Part shown: piece by piece, positions 1-5,173 of the stretch
Layout of the letters: the number at the start of each line of letters is the position of its first letter
Position numbering within the stretch: position 1 is the stretch's first letter
Origin: Chloroflexota bacterium
Lineage (GTDB): Bacteria > Chloroflexota > Dehalococcoidia > Lucifugimonadales > JADFKI01
DNA: 5,328 nt
NCBI GenBank assembly: GCA_009838595.1
Contig: VXRI01000227.1
Span: forward strand, 1-5,328
Direction of reading: 5' to 3'
The notes under the pieces: generated by a model
What the model was told of the DNA's origin: nothing
Seen by the model: the letters and a program-made list of their open reading frames with translations, nothing else
Database searches by the model: none
Position numbers and translations under genes: made by a program

Positions 1-1
1 A

Positions 2-307
2 ACTGAGGAAGAACGCAGAACCTTACAGGAAGAATCTAAGCGCAGGGTTGAAGAACTTTCTCAGAAGTACGGAGAAAGTTCAGAGCTTAACTTTGATAAT
101 TTGTACATAGTTCGGGCGGAAATAGAATGCACCGTAACAGTAGAATACGATAGAGGTCGTAAAACAGTAGAAAAATGTAAAAGGGCTATACTAGGTAGTA
201 TGTTCAGTAGAGAGTACGCTACTGCCTACCTAGGTTTCTTACTCATGGTAGATACATCTCGCCAAGAAGTCCTCGCAACGCATTCGCTGGGTAGAAGGAA
301 CCAATAG
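2..307 (+). CDS. Hypothetical protein, C-terminal part (5' end outside window)
   Basis: The reading frame is open from base 2 to a TAG at 305-307, giving 101 residues, and continues off the left edge. The only internal start candidate is a TTG at 101 with no Shine-Dalgarno sequence before it. That and the coherent upstream reading make this the tail of a longer gene, not a 68-residue gene. The first 27 or so visible residues are very rich in Glu, Lys, Arg and Gln (TEERRTLQEESKRRVEELSQ), as in a coiled coil or long helix. After it comes a probable alpha/beta segment (YIVRAEIECTVTVEYDRG), then a moderately hydrophobic stretch around AYLGFLLMVD and a basic end. No signal peptide or clear membrane helix is visible. 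I do not recognise the family. Low G+C and frequent AGA/AGG arginine codons match its two downstream neighbours and not the ilvD region. Confidence 0.6.
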   Translation, partial: TEEERRTLQEESKRRVEELSQKYGESSELNFDNLYIVRAEIECTVTVEYDRGRKTVEKCKRAILGSMFSREYATAYLGFLLMVDTSRQEVLATHSLGRRNQ

Positions 308-319
308 AAAACAGAGACT

Positions 320-328
320 GGAGGTGAT
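320..328 (+). promoter_or_regulatory. Near-perfect Shine-Dalgarno with no obvious standard start
   Basis: GGAGGTGAT matches nine consecutive bases of the consensus complement to the 16S rRNA 3' end. No ATG, GTG or TTG sits at normal spacing. The membrane protein's ATG at 355 is 26 bases further on and has its own weaker site (GGGAG at 344-348). A very short frame (336 ATT TCA AAG GGA GAA TAA, ending 353) closes one base before the ATG at 355. The site could act as a ribosome-loading or leader element for the downstream gene, or be a remnant of a deleted gene. Confidence 0.35.
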
Positions 329-354
329 AAAACAGATTTCAAAGGGAGAATAAT

Positions 355-705
355 ATGCGGCTTTCCACACATAGGCCTGATGGCTCGCCAAGTGATGTAC
401 TCGTTTGGGCTTACGCTTTCACTCCACTCGTATATCTACTGGCTTTAGCCATATTCAATTCATCTATCCCGCCTCGATTTATAACACTCCTATCAAGTCT
501 CATATTGTTGATATGGGATGCTCGTAATCTCAATAAGTGGATGCATGGCCTTGCTGTAAGTGGCGGAGATTGGATTTTTATTGTGCTATTCCCACCAGTC
601 TATGTGTTCCGCCGAGCTAAAATTGTAGAAGGAAAAAGGTGGTACTTCTACACTTGGGTAATGTGTTTTGTGTTGTCACTGGTTGGGGCATGGCTCATAG
701 CGTAA
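355..705 (+). CDS. Small polytopic membrane protein, function unknown
   Basis: A 116-residue protein. The ATG at 355 follows a GGGAG ribosome binding site at 344-348 with normal spacing. Hydrophobic segments lie at about residues 16-34, 42-55, 72-86 and 97-115, so three or four membrane helices are likely and it should sit in the cytoplasmic membrane. Basic residues cluster between the third and fourth helices (VFRRAKIVEGKRW). The pattern 'P-x-Y-x-[FW]-x-R-A-K' followed by a Trp-rich final helix resembles, from memory, a broad group of small uncharacterised bacterial membrane proteins ending in a similar PVYLxKRAK-helix unit. Those often carry an N-terminal zinc ribbon, which is absent here. 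No enzyme or transporter motif is visible. It lies between two other small genes of similar composition, all on the plus strand. Confidence 0.7.
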   Translation: MRLSTHRPDGSPSDVLVWAYAFTPLVYLLALAIFNSSIPPRFITLLSSLILLIWDARNLNKWMHGLAVSGGDWIFIVLFPPVYVFRRAKIVEGKRWYFYTWVMCFVLSLVGAWLIA

Positions 706-747
706 TTTAGTAAGCCAGTCAATCTGAATAGAGAATGGGAAAAAGAA

Positions 748-933
748 ATGAAAGATAATAAAACCAAAGGCCGCCCTCCAGTCAAGTTACCACTCAAAGA
801 GCCTTCCAAGGTTCCTTTCACGCCTGACGAAGTGGCGCAGATATTCGCAACGACGACTCCTACTGAGTTGAGAGAGTGGCAACGGAATCGTAGCGCGAGG
901 AGGCGACTAGGGCTTAACAGACTTGGATACTAA
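748..933 (+). CDS. Small basic hypothetical protein
   Basis: A 61-residue protein starting at ATG 748, with an AATGGGA purine-rich site at 734-740 as a modest ribosome binding site, and ending in TAA at 931-933. The N-terminus is Lys/Pro rich (KDNKTKGRPPVKLPLKEPSK) and contains a GRPP core loosely like an AT-hook. Residues 24-45 (FTPDEVAQIFATTTPTELRE) look like one or two short amphipathic helices. The C-terminus is strongly basic (RNRSARRRLGLNRLGY). This is compatible with nucleic-acid binding, but nothing identifies a function. It begins 42 bases after the membrane gene's stop and is probably co-transcribed with it. Its short length lowers certainty; the ribosome binding site and the gene-like amino-acid composition support it. 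Confidence 0.5.
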   Translation: MKDNKTKGRPPVKLPLKEPSKVPFTPDEVAQIFATTTPTELREWQRNRSARRRLGLNRLGY

Positions 934-1137
934 AAGATATAATTCCCAAAATAATCTATACTTCCCCAATTTGCCTCGATGAAATCTCGTTCTTGGTCGT
1001 GCCTCGTTTTATGAATCATTTCTAGTTCCGAAAATGCTATACGTTATCAGCTATAAGCAAACGGACTCTAATCGTTCTGGGGGGTGTCGGTTGGTCAGTA
1101 TATCAGTTGCTGAGTCTTGGCGACTCTGCGCCTGTTG
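934..1137. other. Gene-free junction between converging gene sets
   Basis: About 204 bases between the last plus-strand small gene and the 3' end of the minus-strand operon. A/T-rich sequence from 934 to about 1060 gives way to G/C-rich sequence. I see a small hairpin (GAGTC 1112-1116, loop TTGGC, GACTC 1122-1126) without a T-run on either side, and TGCCTCG twice (972-978 and 1000-1006). Neither is a convincing terminator or attachment site. No tRNA fold is apparent. Confidence 0.5.
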
Positions 1138-1497
1138 TCAGGTCATCAACTGCGCGCTCGGCAGCATCCGCGCTATGTCCTCCGAAGGCGTCCACAAGCC
1201 CAGCATACCCTTGCACGGTATTAGCGGCACGGGCTGCACATCCGACAGTAGCCATGCATACGCGCCGTCGTAGAGCGGGATGCATGCATGCGCTTCGTCG
1301 TCGGCAGCCATCGGGCGGCAGTCATACAGCCACGCAATGGCGATGATGCCGCCGGTGGGCAGGTCATCATGAGGGCGCGCGCTGGCGTGGATGGCGAGCG
1401 CCCCGCGATAGCGAGTGCGCCAAGTGCGCGTCTCGATGGTCTTGCGCCCGTCCGCTATCAGACTTGCCCAGGGCTGCCGCAGCGATAGTGCTTTCAT
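1138..1497 (-). CDS. ASCH-domain protein
   Basis: A 119-residue protein filling essentially one ASCH domain (PF04266 type, PUA-like beta-barrel fold). Visible landmarks are the N-terminal LSLRQPWASLIADGRKTIE (residues 4-22), then R24, W26 and YRGALAIHAS (30-39), a central strand GGIIAIAWLYDCRP (49-62), and near the end AYAWLLSDVQPVPLIPCKGMLGLW (79-102). ASCH proteins are small, mostly cytosolic and thought to bind RNA or modified nucleosides; E. coli YqfB in this fold is an N4-acetylcytidine amidohydrolase. K19, T20 and E22 lie where that type of pocket would form, but catalysis here is not shown. I chose the start at 1497 over an in-frame ATG at 1533 because AAGGAA precedes it directly, the domain begins exactly there, and the longer form would overlap the upstream gene. 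It is the last gene of the ilvD operon, 28 nt after the membrane gene. The link to isoleucine/valine synthesis is unknown. Confidence 0.85.
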   Translation of the reverse strand: MKALSLRQPWASLIADGRKTIETRTWRTRYRGALAIHASARPHDDLPTGGIIAIAWLYDCRPMAADDEAHACIPLYDGAYAWLLSDVQPVPLIPCKGMLGLWTPSEDIARMLPSAQLMT

Positions 1498-1525
1498 GTT
1501 TCCTTGTCTGCATTGCGTTTCGCGG

Positions 1526-2425
1526 TCAATCACGACTTACCGTATCAGTATCAGCGCGGCGCGAAGACGCAGTCCGTCGCATAGCGGTTATGATCAACAA
1601 GCCGCCCACGCCGCCGACGACCATACCGAGCAATGCGCGAAATGCAAACAAAGCAATAGAGAAGGAAGATGCCGACGAATTCAGACCCAAAATGACATAG
1701 TGGAACGACAGGCTCGACGCAGTTACCGCTGCGGTCGCTCCCAATAACACTCCGATGGCAACCGGAGCGCTGTTCGCTCCATCCATTGCCCTTTGCTTGC
1801 ACACTGCGCCGATGATTGCGCCGATGCCTGCCCCCGCAATCAAGACGGGCAACTGGGGCAATGCGTAGGTAAAAGTAGATGTGAAAACCCACGCCGGCGA
1901 TATACTCCAGCCCGACACGAGAACTGTCAACGCGACGATAATGACGGGCAGTGCGAATGCGGCGGCAGTTAGTGCGCCGATGACCGCGCCCGAACTTGCG
2001 GAGATTCGCAGGCGTCCGCCGATGAGCAGTCCGTTTGCGCCGCCGAGCAGCGCCGCCGAGCCAATTATGCCGCTGAACCTCGTCAGCAGAAAATTGTAGT
2101 CCGTGTCGTACTCGCGCATCTGCACTGCGAGTATGACGATTATCACCTGCGCCAAACTCAGCGCGATGCCCACGACAACGCCGATAAGCGCGCCTAGCGC
2201 GAAGCCGTCCGCGCGCTGCGACGCTAGACCGAGCCGTATGTTTGCGCCTGCCAGAGCGCCTACGACAACGCCGACGAGAATCTCCGCGAACGAGTGAACG
2301 GCGAGTTGGTATCGCCACGCGCCGTCCACATAGTTTTGGAATATCTCTACGCTGCCGTTGACCAGCGCAAGCCACAATCCGCACACCACGCCAATCACCA
2401 CTGCGGCGGCGATAGCCTTCAGCAT
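1526..2425 (-). CDS. Polytopic membrane protein with internal hairpin repeats
   Basis: A 299-residue, very hydrophobic, Gly/Ala-rich protein. I predict eight membrane helices at about residues 4-23, 44-61, 74-101, 115-137, 145-170, 189-208, 220-246 and 258-281. Charges obey the positive-inside rule: Arg/Lys sit in the loops after helices 2, 4 and 6 and in the C-terminal tail (RRTASSRR), and the other loops are neutral or acidic, so both ends should be cytoplasmic. Helix pairs 2-3, 4-5 and 6-7 look like three diverged copies of one unit: a Gly-spaced helix, a short Arg-containing loop with Ser, then GAxxGAxxG leading into the second helix. ATG 2425 follows GGAG at suitable spacing. The gene starts 28 nt after the ilvD stop, so it is probably co-transcribed. 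I recognise no named family. A transporter or channel-like role is possible from the glycine packing but is only a guess. Other frames across it are shadows. Confidence 0.8.
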   Translation of the reverse strand: MLKAIAAAVVIGVVCGLWLALVNGSVEIFQNYVDGAWRYQLAVHSFAEILVGVVVGALAGANIRLGLASQRADGFALGALIGVVVGIALSLAQVIIVILAVQMREYDTDYNFLLTRFSGIIGSAALLGGANGLLIGGRLRISASSGAVIGALTAAAFALPVIIVALTVLVSGWSISPAWVFTSTFTYALPQLPVLIAGAGIGAIIGAVCKQRAMDGANSAPVAIGVLLGATAAVTASSLSFHYVILGLNSSASSFSIALFAFRALLGMVVGGVGGLLIITAMRRTASSRRADTDTVSRD

Positions 2426-2453
2426 GCCGGCGCTCCGGCGACTGGCGGCGGTG

Positions 2454-4145
2454 CTAATTTGTCGTTACCGCGCCTAATGAAGCCGACGACACCAGCTTGG
2501 CGTACTTGGCGAGCACGCCCCGTTCGTAGTTAGGCGGCGGCGCTGTCCACTCTGCGCGGCGCTGCGCAAGTTCCTCGTCGCTGAGATTCACATTGAGTTG
2601 GCGAGCTTCCGCATCGAACGACACCCTGTCGCCGTCTCGCAGCAGCCCGATGGGACCGCCGACAGCCGCTTCCGGCGCGACATGCCCGATGCAAGGCCCG
2701 CGAGAAGCGCCGGAGAAGCGCCCATCTGTCAGCAGCATCGTGGAATCACCCAAGCCGGCGCCCATTATCGCGCCTGTTACGGCGAGCATTTCCTGCATGC
2801 CCGGTCCGCCCTTCGGACCTTCATAGCGCACGACAACCACATCGCCATGCGTGATTTCGCCGTTCACGATTGCGTCGAACGCGGGGCGCTCGCCGTTGAA
2901 CACACGCGCCGGACCTTCGTGCGCCGTGTGCTTCGTACCGGAGACCTTGATGACCGCGCCTTCCGGTGCGAGGTTGCCCTTCAAGATGGCGAGTCCACCA
3001 GTCGGGCTGCGAGGCGCGGATACGGGGTGAATCACACGGCGGTCCGGCTCTGGCAGGTCGATATCGTCTAGGTTCTCGGCGATGGTCTTGCCGGTTATCG
3101 TAAGAGCGTCTCCGTGCAGCAAGCCCGCGTCAAGCAGCTGCCTCATTACGACCGGAACGCCGCCTACCTTGTCCATGTCCGGCATCACGAACCGACCGCC
3201 GGGGCGCAGATCGGTTATGTATGGCGTGCGGCGGCTTATCTCGTCGAAGTCGTCTATGCTCAACTCGACCTGCGCTTCGTGTGCGATGGCGAGCAGATGC
3301 AGCACGGCGTTGGTCGAGCCTCCCATAGCCATGACCACCGTGATGGCGTTCTCGAACGCCTCACGCGTCATTATGCTCTGCGGCGTTATACCACGCTCTA
3401 GCATGCTGTACATATACTCGCCTGCCATGTGCGCCACATCTTCATTGCGCGGATCGACTGCGGGTATGGAAGATGCGCCGGGTATGGACATGCCCATCGC
3501 CTCTATCGCGGACGACATCGTGTTCGCGGTGAACATACCGGAGCATGCGCCCTCGCCGGGACACGCCACTCGCTCCATAGCGATGAGTTCGTCTAACGAA
3601 AGCTCGCCTGTGGAAAACGCGCCGCACGCTTCGTACATATCCTGAATGTTGATGTCCTGTCCCATGTAGTTTCCGGGCAGTATCGCGCCACCATATACGA
3701 ATATGGCGGGTACATCCATCCGCGCCATAGCCATCATCGCGCCTGGCATATTCTTGTCGCACGCCGCCACCACAATGAGGCCGTCCATTCCCTCCCCAAA
3801 TGTAACGGTCTCGATGGAATCGGCGATGACCTCACGACTGACTAGGGACGCCTTCATGCCCTCCGTGCCCATGGATATGCCGTCGCTGATGGTGATAGTA
3901 CCGAACATGAAGGGAACGCTGTTGGCGTCCCACAAGCCCTGTTTGACCTTCTGCGCGATGCGGTCGAGATGCACATTGCAGGGCGTCACATCGCTTGCCA
4001 GATTCGCGATGGCGACGAACGGCTTGTTGAAGTCGTCATCCTTCAAGCCCACGGCACGGAGCATCGAGCGGGCGGGCGCTCTATCAGGCCCGTCCACCAC
4101 GACATGGCTCTTGTGCCGCAGCATAGAAACTGTGTCGATTGCCAT
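2454..4145 (-). CDS. ilvD: Dihydroxy-acid dehydratase
   Basis: A 563-residue, full-length IlvD/Edd-family enzyme. It dehydrates 2,3-dihydroxy-isovalerate and 2,3-dihydroxy-3-methylvalerate to the 2-keto acids in valine, isoleucine and (indirectly) leucine and pantothenate synthesis, in the cytosol. The Fe-S ligands are visible: C56 in [11 protein letters not shown]129 in CDKNMPG and C201 in [12 protein letters not shown]. This is the three-cysteine pattern of the [2Fe-2S] type known from plants and mycobacteria. D130 and K131 of the CDK motif would help hold Mg2+. Other family signatures are [10 protein letters not shown] (88-97), [10 protein letters not shown] (103-112), [10 protein letters not shown] (275-284), [14 protein letters not shown] (381-394) and [12 protein letters not shown] (472-483), where S478 is the likely catalytic serine. 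No key residue is missing. The ATG at 4145 is preceded by AGAAGGAGAAG, with GGAG about 11 nt away. It is the first gene of a probable operon, and no other ilv gene is in the window. Similarity to Chloroflexota enzymes is an impression only. Confidence 0.97.
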   Translation of the reverse strand: MAIDTVSMLRHKSHVVVDGPDRAPARSMLRAVGLKDDDFNKPFVAIANLASDVTPCNVHLDRIAQKVKQGLWDANSVPFMFGTITISDGISMGTEGMKASLVSREVIADSIETVTFGEGMDGLIVVAACDKNMPGAMMAMARMDVPAIFVYGGAILPGNYMGQDINIQDMYEACGAFSTGELSLDELIAMERVACPGEGACSGMFTANTMSSAIEAMGMSIPGASSIPAVDPRNEDVAHMAGEYMYSMLERGITPQSIMTREAFENAITVVMAMGGSTNAVLHLLAIAHEAQVELSIDDFDEISRRTPYITDLRPGGRFVMPDMDKVGGVPVVMRQLLDAGLLHGDALTITGKTIAENLDDIDLPEPDRRVIHPVSAPRSPTGGLAILKGNLAPEGAVIKVSGTKHTAHEGPARVFNGERPAFDAIVNGEITHGDVVVVRYEGPKGGPGMQEMLAVTGAIMGAGLGDSTMLLTDGRFSGASRGPCIGHVAPEAAVGGPIGLLRDGDRVSFDAEARQLNVNLSDEELAQRRAEWTAPPPNYERGVLAKYAKLVSSASLGAVTTN

Positions 4146-4180
4146 AATTAGTTCTTCTCCTTCTCGTTTTTGTGCAATCC

Positions 4181-4186
4181 ATTATA
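4181..4186 (-). promoter_or_regulatory. Candidate -10 box for the ilvD operon
   Basis: On the minus strand this reads TATAAT, a perfect sigma-70-type -10. Transcription would begin near 4174 and leave a leader of roughly 28 nt ending at the ilvD ATG (4145). No good -35 hexamer is present 16-18 bases upstream, and there is no TG extension, so strength is uncertain. The leader is too short for a T-box or a leucine/valine attenuator, and I see neither. Confidence 0.45.
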
Positions 4187-4255
4187 GTCGCTTCCCTCCA
4201 TTTACGGGGAAATTGCGTTATCAGCGAGACGATTTCACAAATTCCTAATGTTTTC

Positions 4256-4295
4256 ATTCCTCACTGTTCTTGTCATTCCGAATGCAGTGAGGAAT
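4256..4295. repeat. Perfect 11-bp inverted repeat overlapping the palindrome's left arm
   Basis: ATTCCTCACTG at 4256-4266 is the exact reverse complement of CAGTGAGGAAT at 4285-4295, with an 18-base loop. It uses part of the left arm of the 4271-4357 palindrome, so the two hairpins exclude each other. The left piece may be the relic of a neighbouring or nested repeat copy. Confidence 0.55.
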
Positions 4296-4357
4296 CTGAA
4301 ATCGTTGCATTCAAACCTGTTTCCGACCTTATATTTCTCGCTTCGCTAGAAATGACA
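4271..4357. repeat. Palindromic interspersed repeat (MITE/REP-like)
   Basis: An 87-bp imperfect palindrome. The left arm 4271-4297 (TGTCATTCCGAATGCAGTGA...) and the reverse complement of the right arm 4331-4357 agree at 19 of 27 positions, including the terminal TGTCATT/AATGACA. The 33-base centre is unrelated. This is the common 'TGTCATTCCGAGCGCAGCGAGGAATCT ... GCGAAGCGA' type of bacterial intergenic repeat, recognised from memory. The transcript would form a long stem-loop, but no T-run follows on either strand, so a simple intrinsic terminator is not supported. Confidence 0.75.
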
Positions 4358-4397
4358 GGTATCAATTGCGTTTGTGAAATTGTATTTTATCAGTAGT

Positions 4398-4495
4398 CCT
4401 TTCCTCCTCAGGGAGAAGAGCAGAAGGGGGCAAACTGAACTAAATCAACTCCTAACCCCCAACGACACCATCGTCATTCTCGCAACAGAATATCC
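4398..4495. repeat. Degenerate C/G-rich intergenic repeat
   Basis: A sequence of the style CCTTTCCTCCTCAGGGAGAA (4398-4417), then AGAAGGGGGC and CTCCTAACCCCCAACG (from 4449), then CATCGTCATTCTCGC. It has an imperfect hairpin (TTCCTCC 4401-4407, TCA, GGGAGAA 4411-4417, six of seven pairs counting one G-T). It resembles decayed 'CCTCTCCC...GGGAGAGG...AACCCCC' and 'GTCATTCCCGCGAAAGCGGG' dispersed repeats seen in many bacterial genomes; this is recognition from memory and the copy is poor. Confidence 0.35.
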
Positions 4496-4502
4496 CGACA
4501 GG

Positions 4503-5120
4503 CTAAAGGCAATTCACCCGCTCATAGAACTCGCTTGCCAGTCGAATCGTCTCCGCAATCTCCACAGGCGAGCGAACGCGGCGGATGGACTCGCCGCCGG
4601 CAGCGCCCGTCGAGCCGCCGAACTCCACTTCGATGGCCATGCGTTCCATCACATTCAGCAGCTCCTCTGCCGGGCGCGTGGAGAACAGCATCGCGTCGCA
4701 CTTTGCGAAGTGCGTCATCGCCTCCATTTGCGAATATGTGAAGAACTTGTCATAGTCCGATGGCTGGTGCACGATGCCGCCGATGGTCGTAGTCCCGCTC
4801 GAGAACGGTATAAACGCAACCGTCCCCACGAGGACAAGCACCGCCACCAGCATCGCAATAACAAACGGATGCCGCGACAACCGTCTGAACCCGCGTCTAT
4901 GCGGCGCGCGTGCCGGAGCAGGCGGCGGCGTAGGCGGAACAGGTACAGGTGGCACGGGTGCCGCAGCGGGTTGCTCCGGGGCAGCCCACCCACGACCGGC
5001 AATTGCCCGGAAGCCCGTAACGACAATTGCAATCAGCCCGATGACCGCAAGAATGCCGGTAATCGGCCGTAGGATGCCGATACTATCGTTTCGTTTCGTC
5101 TTGGCGTGTTCGTCGTTCAT
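4503..5120 (-). CDS. Hypothetical two-pass membrane protein with Pro-rich linker
   Basis: A 205-residue protein of no family I recognise. In order it has a short charged N-terminus (1-16), a hydrophobic segment at about 18-37 (ending AVIGLIAIVVTGF), a Pro/Ala-rich linker (48-73, with VPPVPVPPTPPPAPA), an Arg/His cluster (RAPHRRGFRRLSRHP, 71-85), a second membrane helix (86-104), and a soluble C-terminal domain of about 100 residues. That domain contains only two cysteines (C141, C204), a helix around PAEELLNVMERMAIEVEF (150-167), a Gly-rich turn and a final helix (PVEIAETIRLASEFYERV). The strong positive charge before helix 2 puts the linker inside and the C-terminal domain outside the membrane. 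ATG 5120 follows GGTGATGAG at good spacing, and an extended -10 promoter lies about 45 bases upstream. It is separated from ilvD by the repeat region, so it is probably its own transcription unit. Confidence 0.8.
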   Translation of the reverse strand: MNDEHAKTKRNDSIGILRPITGILAVIGLIAIVVTGFRAIAGRGWAAPEQPAAAPVPPVPVPPTPPPAPARAPHRRGFRRLSRHPFVIAMLVAVLVLVGTVAFIPFSSGTTTIGGIVHQPSDYDKFFTYSQMEAMTHFAKCDAMLFSTRPAEELLNVMERMAIEVEFGGSTGAAGGESIRRVRSPVEIAETIRLASEFYERVNCL

Positions 5121-5164
5121 CTCATCACCGAATCCAAGAACTAGGCGGGCGCAGACTTACCAGA

Positions 5165-5173
5165 ATTATAGCA
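5165..5173 (-). promoter_or_regulatory. Extended -10 promoter of the 205-residue gene
   Basis: On the minus strand this reads TGCTATAAT, a perfect TGnTATAAT extended -10 element, which can work without a good -35; none is visible at 16-18 bases. The start point would be near 5158, giving a leader of about 38 nt before the ATG at 5120. Confidence 0.6.

Larger units (their letters stand above)
4232..4380. repeat. Outer inverted repeat enclosing the palindromic element
   Basis: ATTTCACAAA at 4232-4241 is the exact reverse complement of TTTGTGAAAT at 4371-4380. The pair flanks the inner palindrome roughly symmetrically (29 bases to the left, 13 to the right). AATTGCGTT also occurs directly repeated at 4211-4219 and 4364-4372. 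The arrangement could be the ends of a small non-autonomous mobile element of about 149 bp, or a coincidence of A/T-rich sequence. No clear target-site duplication is seen. Confidence 0.4.
4146..4502. other. 357-base intergenic region carrying repeats
   Basis: The region lies between the ilvD start and the 3' end of the upstream minus-strand gene. It contains the ilvD promoter candidate, a nested inverted-repeat element (4232-4380) and a degenerate C/G-rich repeat (about 4395-4495). A frame crossing it on the plus strand translates to CHSECSEESE, which is the well-known product of this repeat type and not a protein. Confidence 0.7.

Noticed and set aside
1112..1126. Hairpin GAGTC-TTGGC-GACTC as a terminator of the minus-strand operon.
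   Set aside because: The stem is only five pairs and no T-run follows on either strand.
1075..1145. Possible tRNA or tRNA fragment at the composition junction (GGTTGGTCAGTA and a GAGTC/GACTC stem).
   Set aside because: No T-arm GTTCRANNC, no 7-bp acceptor stem and no cloverleaf could be formed by eye.
1498..1533. Upstream in-frame ATG (1533) as the start of the ASCH gene.
   Set aside because: It would overlap the preceding gene by eight bases and add twelve residues outside the domain. The ATG at 1497 has an adjacent AAGGAA and begins exactly at the conserved LSLRQPW.
1551..2384. 277-codon minus-strand frame overlapping the membrane protein gene.
   Set aside because: Its product is extremely Arg-rich without recognisable structure, and the overlapping frame gives a coherent eight-helix protein with a ribosome binding site. 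It is a frame shadow.
2598..3071. Long open plus-strand frames opposite ilvD (also 3082-3645 and 3703-4248).
   Set aside because: They are antisense shadows of a G/C-rich, strongly conserved gene, with low-complexity Arg/Ser/Pro-rich translations and no domain.
4172..4396. Plus-strand frame of 74 codons between the two minus-strand genes, containing CHSECSEESE.
   Set aside because: It is the spurious translation of the dispersed palindromic repeat, has no ribosome binding site, and overlaps the promoter region of ilvD.
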